64,000 nucleotides of DNA from positions 38,970,848-39,034,847 of the forward strand of contig NC_134038.1 in the NCBI RefSeq assembly GCF_965140245.1, given 5' to 3'. Below the pieces are notes generated by a model. It was not told the origin of the DNA. It saw nothing but the letters and a program-made list of their open reading frames with translations, and searched no databases. Below, in pieces: positions 13,501 through 25,500 of this stretch. The stretch's first letter is position 1; every line of letters starts with the position of its first letter. The DNA is from Athene noctua (Eukaryota; Chordata; Aves; Strigiformes; Strigidae). The position numbers and the translations under genes are program-made.

Positions 13501-16500
13501 CTGCACCCTCCCTTCCAGTAGCTGTAGAGGGCGATGAGGTCTCCCCTCAGCCTCCTCTTCTCCAGACTAAACACCCCCAGTTCCCTCAGCCGCTCCCCGT
13601 ACGACCTGTGCTCCAGACCCTGCACCAGCTTCGTTGCCCTTCTCTGGACACGCTCGAGTCATTCAATGTCCTTTGTGTAGTGAGGGGCCCAAAACTGAAC
13701 ACAGGAATCGAGGTGCGGCCTCACCTGTGCCGAGTACAGGGGTCAGATCCCTTCCCTGTCCCTGCTGGCCACGCTATTGCTGACACAAGCCAGGATGCCA
13801 TTGGCCTTCTTGACCACCTGGGCACACTGCTGGCACCTGTTCAGCCAGCTGTCGGTCAACACCCCCAGGTCCCTCTCTGACTGGCAGCTCTCCAGCCACT
13901 CCTCCCCAAGCCTGTAGCGCTGCTGGGGGTTGTTGTGGCCCAAGGGCAGCCCCCGGCATTTGCCCTTAGTGAAACTCCTCCAGTTGGCCTCAGCCCATGG
14001 CTCCAGCCTGTCCAGGTCTCTCTGCAGAGCCTCCCTACCCTCGAGCAGATCAACACTCCCACCCAACTGGGTGTCATCTGCAAACTGACTGAGGGTGCAC
14101 TCGATCCCTTCATCTAGGTCACCAATAAAGATGTTAAACAGGAGTGGCCCCAAAACTGAGCCCTTGAGACTCCACTCGTGACCATCCGCCAACTGGATTT
14201 AACTCCATTCACCACAACTCTCTGGGCCCAGCATCCAGCCAGTTTTTTAACCAGCAAATCGTGTGATCATGAAACAGCATATGAGCTCCTTTTGTTACTG
14301 GTTTCTGTGCAGCACTTGCAGTTAATGCACAGCTTTCTTGGTATGTCTCTGACACTCAAGAATGTTGAAATGCATTTCAACAGTTTTTCTTACCCCTTTT
14401 CTTTGATATAAATATTTTATTTTCTTGGTATTTAATGAATGCTAATTGATGAATAGTGAGGTAACTGAGTAATCATTAATGTGGTGTTTTTAATTGGTTA
14501 TTTAAGTAACATAAGATTTAGTTACTACCTGTAAGTTCTTAAAAATCATGGCCTTAGGCTGGTTTACAATGACTGGCTTAAGAACATGATAACAAGCAGT
14601 GCAAGTTTCATGCCTTGTTACCTAACCATTGAAGTTCTACAGTGATGATTTACGTACAGTATCTGAAAAGCCACATCACCAAATTGTGGGTTCCTAAACC
14701 TAGAATTTTCAGTATCTCTTACTGAGTGAATAGGCATTATTCTGTTGTCGCTTTTTTGGCAGAAAGAGGGTCACAATCATAATTGCTTTGAGTGCTTTGT
14801 ATTTACATGTGAAAAAATCAGTTGGGAAGTTAGAAAAATTAACTAGTAGCTTTTCATTATAGGCAAGAAATGTTATGATGGGTATTGCAGAATAAAAAAA
14901 GAACACCGAAACTGAAAAAAAGGGTGTGAAGTATAAAATGATACATATATTTGAAAGGCTTTTGTGCTCAATATCTTAGTTTATTTAGAAACTGGTTGGA
15001 GCAGGGAGTTAAATATTTTAGGAACGAGTATAAGCTCAAGGTGTTTTTACCTCCTATTTTTTCCTGCAGACTTTATATTAAAACAAATATGGAACTCATG
15101 AGAAACATTGATTATAACAAATGAAATGGTTTACAGGTAGTAGCACAATGTTCTGATATGTTAAAAAGAATAGAATATGAATTTGCATTTAACTAAATGC
15201 TGGCTCTATGTTAGGAAAAAAAATACTATCATGCTGAACTCAGTACCTCAAGACCCGCCTGACATGGCTATGCGAAAGGGCAACTGTCTTATCTTTTTGT
15301 GATGGGGTTCAGTACTGAGGTGGGAGGGAAGAGTTTTAAGTGGATTGGCAGAAGAGTCAGGAATAGCAATGGCAACACAGGGTGCCTTTATCACTCACTA
15401 AACCTTGTCAGCTGGTGTCGAAAGCATTTTAGGAATACAGTGACCTTCACTGGTTACTATTGAGTTTACAAGAAAAAATGCTGAGGTAGGTTCTTTGATA
15501 TGCTGACTTTTTCTGACAGTTTACTAAAATAAAGAGCAAAGAAGGCTTAAGATGCTTTGAAATAAAAGTAGCAAGTTGTGTTGTGAAGTATTTAATACTT
15601 ACAGCAGGTGCAGATTGACAGTATTGTAGGCTGGAGCCATTTATCTATGAAAAGGAAGTTGATAGTTACTTAACCCTGTGAGGTTTCTCATCTTTCCTTG
15701 CCAATATCATATGTCTGCTTTTGGGTTACAGTAAATTTGTGCACAGGTGATGCTTGTCCCTGGATTTTGTTTTGACCTTCATGCTGGGGTCCCAAAAAAA
15801 ATGGTAGATTTTTTTTTATTAAACCATAAGTGTCTGGATTACCTTTTTTTTTTATTTTTTTTTCCCCTGAATGCTGCTCAAGCAAGAAACATATAGTAAG
15901 GTACTGGTGGGTGATCAGAACTTATCTAGTTTCACAAGAGTATTACAGGCAATAAATGCCACAAAGGAAAATGCCTCAAAACATATTAATGATGAAACAG
16001 TCTTCATTAGCAGTTTCTGAATGGAGAAAATAATATTACTCTGAGAGAAATTAATATTACTCTGGAACAACTAATGGAAGGTATGTTATAGATGTATTTC
16101 TGTTCAGGAATGTGTTTTTTATATTTTGTCATTTTCCAGTACATGCTACAATATCTTTTTCTGCAAGATTTCCATTGAATTTTGCAGGTAGGAAGTCCTA
16201 TGTAGTAACTTGGAACAAATTAAAATGGTTAGTGCATTCACTGATTATACAGTACATCATCAAGTTCACACAAAATTCTTTTTTAAACCTTGGTGCATGC
16301 TTAAATCTATCCTGCATGACTGCTGTCCCTTTGGCTACCCGTGAAGCTGCTAATTCTGGCTTGCTTGAAAAAAAAAAAATCCATTGCCAACAAATAAGTA
16401 GTTCATGAGTATGAAAACAAGATGTTTAAATTGTCGCTTTCAAAATTACCTACTTCAAGTCTCAGCTGAATAGATTAATATTAACTATTTAGCAAATGAG

Positions 16501-19500
16501 TTAAATACAAAGCTTATACATACATATGCCTACATAGCCTAAACCTGCAGGTTTTTTTCTCTGGTACAGGTTGTTGCTGTAGTTTAATTCTTATCATTCA
16601 CACATGTTTTGTTTAAGGAAGCCTTTCTTTGTAAGTTTACAAACTTTTTTTTTTTTTTACTTTCTCCAGTAGATTTCAGGGATATAATCAGATGAAGCTT
16701 ACTTCTCAAAATGAAAATAAGACTATGGGGCTTTTCTCAAGAAATACAAGGATTTTCCAGATAATTATATACTTTCATCGTATATTGTTATATGATATAC
16801 TTCATGTTGTTCACATGCTGATAATACAGTAACTGATATTTGTCTTCCTTCAAGATGTTCCTAAAATGCTTCAGTACAGAGTCTAGTTCCAACACTACCA
16901 ATTCTTCCTGGTCGCTACAGCATTATTACCCGGAAGGGTTGGCTTTTTAATGCCATTATTTGGTATCTTCCACCACAAAGGACTAGTGAGAGTTGTTACC
17001 CTTTTTTTAACCCTAATGTAATTTGTTGAAGCCATATAATGAAAATTATTTTTTCAATATAGATCCATTAAATGATTACTGTTCATTAGCAGGCAAGATG
17101 TTGGAACTAGCTCCTGTGAAATTCAACATGGAGTTTGTGTCTGTTATGCAGACTCTTGTCTAGCAAATGCTACTCTGAAGCCTTTTGAGTTTAGTTGAGT
17201 AACAGGCCTTGATTTTTTTTTTTTTTTTTTTGAGATGGAGAATATGTCCATATGGTAGATACCAAGCTGTGGAAGATCAAAAGTTGATCTTCCATTTAGC
17301 ATATAAATAGCAAGAGTTAAACAAAATTAGATGAATAGCTGGGTTAAACATATGGCATATGTTCAAATCTGTTATCCCATTCTTGAAAGTTTGTTCTCTT
17401 CTTGTGATCAGAGGACAATAGAATGAATCAGGGAAATGTTCTAAGCATGAGTAATTACTCAGTTTGCTAAATGTTTAAGATTCTATCATATAAATTATTT
17501 TACAGCAGTTAATTAGATTGTACAGTGATTTTAGATTTATGACATATTTAATATTTAAGCTTTTTTTGTTGTTGTTTTTCATCGGTCTTTAGAACATCCC
17601 AGCATTTCCATGGGATTGCTCTACATTTCCAGGGTCAATAGGTATATGACTTAAATTGAGCTGTTAGTGGCACTGGGAAATCCAGTCCTCACTCCTAATT
17701 TCAGTGAGGTATCTTGTTTAGTACAGAATCAACTTCAAGGCATCAAGTTTCCTCGTTCTGTTCCAAAATTTTCTTAGGTTAGTTTCTCCTGGTCAGATTG
17801 TCACATCTAGTAGTGTGAGTAGGATCTGGAAGACTTTCCAAGTGACAGGCATCTTGCAGGTCTAGAGAGCATTCTAGGAAACTCTGACTGACCTTGCCTT
17901 GTTTCCATGGTGCAACAGCCTTGGAGTAAATAAAGGTGACACGTAGCTAGCACATGGTTGATACCATTAGAGTGCAATCATGTAATACAACTGCTCTCAG
18001 GGTGTACGTAGGTTCATAGAGCAATCCAACTGCTGAGTTTTGAATCTGGAGATTCATAGTGCTGCAGCTTATTGTGTAGCTTCAGACTTACACAGTCTGA
18101 CAGGTTCTATTGTATTTCCTGTTCTACATCTATGAATTATTTTTCCTATTGTTAACCCACTGCTATGCTTGATACTTTGTTGTTGGCCAATATAAGGATC
18201 CTGCTGTCTATATTTTTGAGGATTTTGACTTATTTCTTTTAAGAAAGCAGGTGGTAATCTTTGTTAGCTGCTGTATAATGTTATCTGGTCTTTACTGGGT
18301 GTTTTGTGGCTAGAGGGAACTGAGGTGTACTGCAATGGGTAGCATGGTAATAGTACTGTACTGGGACTGTGAAAAAGTGTGCACTGAAGTAATGCTTTTT
18401 AAGGTTGTTTTCAAGTGACTTGCCCGTTGCCTGGAATGAGTCAGGAGAGCAGCCATATGCTTGTGAGCCCACAGTATCATGGGATGCACTAAAAGCTCAC
18501 AAGAAAGAGCAGCATTCTTGGAGATAAGAAAGAATCTTGCCCTGGCACTGGAGCAGAACAGCCAGAAAAACAGCCAGATCAGATAACTGTCTTGAAACAG
18601 ATTGCTTTTTCTCTAATACCATGCTCTTTCTTTAGGCTTGTCATTCATGCTCAAAGTTTTCATCAAAACCATGTCAATCACTGTGTCTCACTTCTAGAAT
18701 CAAGGATTAGTGATTTCCCACTCTCCCCCCTTACAGAATGTAGCAATTCTTTGCAGTTTACTGCTCCCTTCAGATAGTGCTAGAGACAATTTCTGTCTTT
18801 AAATATAGGGAGAATGGGCTCTGAAAGAAATTGATCACCTGGAAACAAATACATCAGTGATCTTAAGGCACAGTTGATGTGAATATCAATTTGATAGCCA
18901 TTTTTAACCATAATTAATCAAATTATAAATCTCTACCAAGTATATGCTTTAAGTTTCTAATAAGCTGCACTTAACCAACAATATATTTAGATAGAATTCA
19001 TACCAATCCATTAAGTTCTTACTTGTGCTTTTTGTGTCATACAGGATACTATGTTTATTGCAGTGAATGAGGTTCATTACTGAAATAAAACAATGGCTGA
19101 AAATATCACTATGTAGGATCCCAGGGAAAAATATTATTTCTGCCTTATAGGGGCAGTACTTACATGTATGAAAAGGATTGGGATCAAGTGAAAATATCTA
19201 CTTCTATATGACTGTAAATTTTCTCAAAAATTTTGGAAGGGTCCATTGGGGTCATTCTAGAAATTGAGTCTCTCATGAAGAAAAAATGATTCATTCAGTC
19301 CTTTGCTACATTCACTGACTTGCTTAGGGTGTTTTTGTGATAAGACTGTAAGTTAAATCTGAGAGTTGCTTTTAATTTATGAGTAGGTTATTTAGTATGG
19401 GATTCAGCTGAGGTCTTGCCTCATATCTGAGCCTTAACTTAAATAATGAAGACATTTTTATTCTTCAAACTCTTCATATTTCTTGGACTTGAATTGTATG

Positions 19501-22500
19501 GTAGATTTTTAAAATTATTTTGTTTAAAAGATTTGTCTTTTATCTTGAAAGATACTCTTTTTCTGTTATGTAAACTCCTTGAGATGTCAATACAGGAAAT
19601 TTTGAACTGATTTTAAAAGGTTGACATCTGTTTCCTTAGTTTTGTGATTTGGGTTAATCTTAATCACCACTGCTAGCTGCCTTTGCTTTTACAGAGCTGC
19701 TCTTAATAGTAATTTTTCAGTGTGTTGGTTTCCCAAGTACTCGTGAGCAACAGCACAGTGATGAGCCATACAGTTCATGTCCACCTTTTCTGATTGGCTG
19801 TAACACAGCCTTTCTCTGTGAGTTGTAAGGCTGTATGCCATGCCCCCTCCTTATGGGGCCATGCATACTGAAAATATATGTAGGACAGACACTTGGCCTC
19901 GGAAAGTGTCTATTACGTGCATACAGGTGGTGTACTGCAAATGTACTGTCCTTGTATATCGTTTTCCTTGGCTTGGATCTTAACAGGGTTTTGGGGAGTG
20001 GGTTGTTCTATGATAGAATGAGTCTACCTGTAGTTGCCCTCTTCTCACAGAGGTTTCTCAGCCTTGTGCAAAGAATGAGCTGTGGCTCCTCTTCATGTAT
20101 CCTGAGGTATAAGTGATGCCTCCTTCTAAAGCTAGAAGTTGAGAATGGTCTGTCTTTGGATCTCTTATTCCTGAGTAAACCTGAGGAAAAAGGTCCATTG
20201 TAGAAGGCTGAAGCAGGTCCCTAGATTACAAATCAACTACTCTCAAACTACATCAGATTTTGTTAAGAGAGAGAATAAAAATGTAAGCTCCTGAGTGAGC
20301 TTATATACATTGACATTCTTGATCTATGTTGTGAAATTACTTGAGATTAAAATATTTCTTTAGTATGCCTATGTGATCTCATTTTTTGGCTCTATACTAA
20401 ATTAACTGAATACAATTATTGTGCTATGTAAAATTATGAAAAAGTGTTATAGATTGAGGGAGAAAACTTTGAGCAGTGTTTTCCTAAAGTCAGTGTCATG
20501 TTTGAACCAGTAGAATATTGGATTTTAAAGTTTTGTATTAAAGTTTCTAAACTGTTGTTTAAGATGTAATTAACTGTTAAGATGTAATAAGCTCAGTAAT
20601 TTTGCTGACTGTGGCTAGTAAGATCATGCTAGAAGCTAAGGTGAAAACATTTCAAATGCCAATTGGCAAATTGTTTAATGGCTTTGAGAACAAAACCTTC
20701 GTTTTTCCATCTCACCTTGCCTTTAGTTCATGATGCCTTAAGATAAAACAGTTTAGGACTGAGCAGTGAACCGTAAGTCTAAATATGGGAGTGAGAAATT
20801 TCTGAAATCAAAGTAAAATTACACAGCTACTTATATTTCAGTCATTCTAATTATCAGGTGCATTAGAGTTATATAAGCTGTCATTGGCAGGAAAATGAAA
20901 TACATTTTTGCTTTACTTACATAAAAGCCTAACTTCTAAAATACTCTTAACCTGAGAAAATAGATATCCGCAAGTGGATAAAAATGGATACGCTCCATGT
21001 AAATTCAAACAACAATGTACTAAATGACTTCTTAATTTCTAATATGTTTTCACAGATTTACAGAATGGTTGAGGTTGGAAAGGACCTCTGGAGGTCATCT
21101 GATCAAACTTCTCTACTCAGGAAGGGTCATGTAAACCACATTGTCTAGGACAGTGGTTTTTGAATATCTCCAAGGATGGAGACTCCACAACCTCCCTCGG
21201 CAACCTGTGCCAGTGCTCGATCATGCTCACAGTGAAAAAGTGTTTCCTGATGTTCAGAGGGAACCTCCTGTGTTTCAGTGTGTGCCCACTGCCTCTGGTC
21301 CTGGCACTGGGCACTACTAGAAAAAACCTGGTTCTGTCCCCTTTGCACCCTCCCTTCAGGTATTTATATACGTCGAAGAGATCCCCCTGAGCCTTCTCAT
21401 CTCCAGACTTAACAGTCCCAGTTCTCTCAGCCTTTCCTCATCAGCCCCTTAATCATCTTCCTGACCCTTTGTTGGACTCTTCAGCATGTTCATACCTCTT
21501 GTGTACTGGGGAGCTGAGACCTGTACACAGCACTCAAGGTGTTGCCTCAGTAGTGCTCAGTAGAGGGGTAGGATCACCTCCCTCGACCTGCTGGCAATTC
21601 CTCTCCTAATGCAGCCCAGGATACCAATAGCCGCCTTTGTTGCAAGGGCACGTGTGTGGCTCATGTTCAGCCTGGTGTCCACCAGGACCCTCAGGTCTTT
21701 CTCTACTAAGCTGCTTTCCAGCAGCCCCCAGCCTGTGCTGGTGCCTGGGGGTGTTCCTCTCCAGGGGTAGGACTTTGCACTTCCTCTTGTTGAATTTCAT
21801 GAGGTTCCTGTCAGCCCATTTCTCCAGCCTGTCAAGGTCCCTCTGGATGGCAGCATGACCCTCTGGCATATCAGCCACTCCTTCCTGTTTTGTGTCATCT
21901 GCAGACTTGCACGATCCAGATTTTTACTGAAGATGTTGAACAGGATTGAGCCCTGCAGTACACTGCTGGATACAGGCTTCCAGCTAGATTTCATGGCCCT
22001 GATCACCATCTTGTGGGCCTGGCCATCCAGGCAGTTTTTAGTCTACCTTGCTATCTTCTCACCCAGTCCTACTTTCATCAGCTTCTCTATGAGGATTATA
22101 TAGAAGACAATGTCAAAAGACAGTATCTACTGCTCTCCCCTCATCTATGAAGCCAGTCATTTCATTGTAGAAGGCTATTAGGGTGGTCAGGCGTGACTTC
22201 CTCTTTGTGAATCCATGCTCGCTCTTCCTGGTCACCTTCTTGTCCTTCATGTGCCTGGAGGAAATGGTTTCCAGATTTGTTCCATCACATTCCCAGGGGT
22301 TGGGGTGATCATTCAAAGCTTATCAAGAGCCTTGAAATTTCATGAATGGGTAATTAACTTTGTTGTCTTATTGTGGGGTAGTGAGCAAACAGAGCAAGTG
22401 TAACCAAAAGCAGCATCACTGTAGAAGTGAGACTTTTGGAATTAAATGACACAAATCTCCTTTTGATAGAATCTGGGCTGTAATTGAATCTCTGGCAAAG

Positions 22501-25500
22501 AAAGATACCCTCTTTAATTTGAAAACCTCCTGTCTCTAGGTTATAAACTCAGTAGAAACACTAATGAAATGCTGTTATATATAGTATGTTTGTTATCTGT
22601 TTGACTAATGTGTCTTCAGAGCACAATGTATGCCACTAAGGAAATGCATGTAATAGTTCCTGTGTTTGTGCCCAGGGTCTGCTGTGAGGGTTGAGCAGGG
22701 TTATGGTTGCATCTGCTTCCTCTGATATAGGAGTGTGTATGTAATGTACACATATGTGTATGTACATACATGTTTATTTTAAAATATAATCATAAAATAG
22801 CTTAAAAAAATGATAAGATGGTCTTTTACACATGCACATTATATATATGGGGAGCATTATATATATTATTTATGAACATATTTATATCTTGTTTTTCTCC
22901 AAAAGGGGAAAATCCACTATATTAGTCTTTCTCAGCTTTTGTGTTTTTTCTCAAGGAAGAAACATAACTTTCTGTGTTACCTTTACATCAGATGCAGCTA
23001 TGCTAGGAAGATTTTTGGGGCCCTTCTATTACTATTTATGATGCTGTGTGTATACTTAAGTTATATGCTGGTTGTACAACCATAATGCTATATGCTGCTT
23101 ATACATTCTTTCCAAGCATGTGTACTCAACCCACATCACATACACCTTTGGAGTTATAGCAAGCAATTTTTGTGTCCTTTAAGAAGTGTCTCATTATGCT
23201 AATAAAACCTCTGCAGCACTTGGACCATATTTATAAAGTTATTTTTAATAGTGAAGAAAATGAGAACTATTTCTTGTATCCTCATCTGTCAGATACAGCA
23301 CATGTCACTTGGATTCTGTATTACTTATACAGCCAGCCTTGGGTGAACATAATGGAAGGACAGGCAGCAATCTAGGATGACAGGAATTCAAGACAACAGT
23401 GAAAATTAAAGGTTTGGGTTTCTGACAGGCATCTTCTGAATCTTACTGAAGTAATGTAAGATGTTACCGTCTCCGAAAGAGATGGTAACCAAATCTTACC
23501 AACTGTTACTCCACTCTAACTAGAGACTACTATTTTCCTAGCAGGGTAGCAAAACACTAGTTGTAGAATCATAGAACAGCCCAGGTTGTAAAGGACCTTG
23601 AAAGGTCATCTGGTCCAACCTTTCCTGGGAAAGGGAATCTAGGTGAGACTATCTGGCGCCTTGTCCAATTGTGTCTTGAAAACTTTCAGTGATGGGGTCT
23701 CTTGCCATGTCCCTAGGGAAGTTGTACCAGGGATTGCTTGTTCTCAAACAAACAAATCTCGCTGCATAGTGACTTTACAGTATGTACCTGCACCTTCACT
23801 AGTGATTGAAGTGCTATACTAGAGTGTCAGTGGGGGTGATGGAAAGATGAGCAAACGTTAGTTCCCTTCTGCTCTGTGATGGTGGCAGGAGGCTGGGTTG
23901 GATGGCTGTGAGCAGTAGCATCTGAAATGGCTAACGTGGAGGTGCTTCAAAGGCCTGTGTCAGTGCCCTCAGAACCCTCTTAAGCTGGCAGTTTTTTTCT
24001 CATTTCATGCAACAAAACCACAGCCCATGTGTTATCCTTATTTAAAAAAAAAACCCACTATTCTACTGTGTTTTAATTTTATATGTAGTTTTGTTGTATT
24101 TATCTTTTTGTTACCAATATAGTGTACAAAGAAACAGAGTCGGTGTTGAACATCACCTTGGTTTTACAATAGAGAGTGTTTATTATATTTACTTCCAGAT
24201 ACTTTTTTTTTCTTTAAAGATCATAGAGTCATGGAATAGTTTGGGTTGAAAGGGGCCTTTAAAGGTCATCTAGTCTGACCCTCCTGCAATAAGCAGGGAC
24301 ATCCTCAGCTAGATGAGGTTGCTCAAAGCCCCATCCAGCCTGACCTTGAATGTTTCCAGGGATGAGGCATCTGCCACCTCTCTGGGCAACCTGTTTCAGT
24401 GTTTCACCACCTTCATTGTAAAAAATTTCTTCCTTACGTCTAGTCTGATATTAAGGTTTCTGTTCTTTTTATAGCTGTTGTATAAATTACTTTAATAAAA
24501 GAATAACTAATTGATGCAAAACTTTTATTCACTCATTTTACAGTATGCTAAAAATTGTAGAAGGCTTTGTGTGGAATTTTGTACATCTTTGTTTTAACTG
24601 AGTTGCTGAAAGTGTAGTATTGGATTTCTGCAGAATAAAACTGGTTTATACCTTCATTAGGGACTGTTTTGCAGTCTGATATGTGACATCTGTTGTTCTT
24701 GCCCTTGTAGTGTAGTGTCCGAGTTTCATGTTGCTTCTTACTACACAGTTAGTTGCTTATTTTGAAACAGATTCCCTTTATGTAAGATTAAAATCTTGTG
24801 TTTGGGATTGTTTGATTTATTTTTATTTTTTTTTTTAAATAGGTGTAACTAGAGTTACCATCTGTAACTTAGTGGTAGGTAGTAGTAATCCTCTATCTGG
24901 AAAACTACAGGAAATTACCTGAGTAGCTTGTTTAAGTTTGTGTGTGTGTGAATAGGGATAACATTTACCTGTATAGACTTGTTTTGGAATACTTGAATAA
25001 CAGCAGATTTAAATTTGTGTTTTCAAATCGACAGGTTGTTTCAGTTGTGCAGTTACTCTTAGGTTATTGGTTTTCCAAGAGCTATGCCAACTATAATGCT
25101 CGGAGCACAAAACATATATGAAAACCACTGCTGATTTTTTACTGTAAGGCACATGCATATTTTATATTTGCTGACTTCTGGTAACTTTATCTTTCTTTCA
25201 TATGTGTATATATATGCATATATATATTATAGCTAATACTAAGTATATTTTCTTTCTCATTGATCTTTCTGACTTTTTTTTTTTTAAGCTCTGGTATGGA
25301 GTAGGGCAATTGTATTCAAGCAAAAACTCTTACCAACAGCATAGTGGGCAATGTAGGTGGGATAGGGACATTTTCAGTAGTGTGCTTAGTTAACTGTATT
25401 TAAACTTGCTCCCACAAATAGTCCTCTATTGTAAATCATTTAATATGGACAGGACTGTTGTTGAAAGAATTTGCCAAAATTAACGAATGAGTAAATTTCT

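Noticed and set aside
13431..14117. Plus-strand ORFs of up to 149 codons at 13.43-14.1 kb
   Set aside because: They are antisense shadows of the minus-strand CR1 reverse-transcriptase sequence.
19720..20120. Possible LTR or promoter at 19.7-20.1 kb (CCAAT-like GATTGGCTG, GC-richer)
   Set aside because: No matching ends, no recognisable TG...CA borders and no known family; not enough to call.
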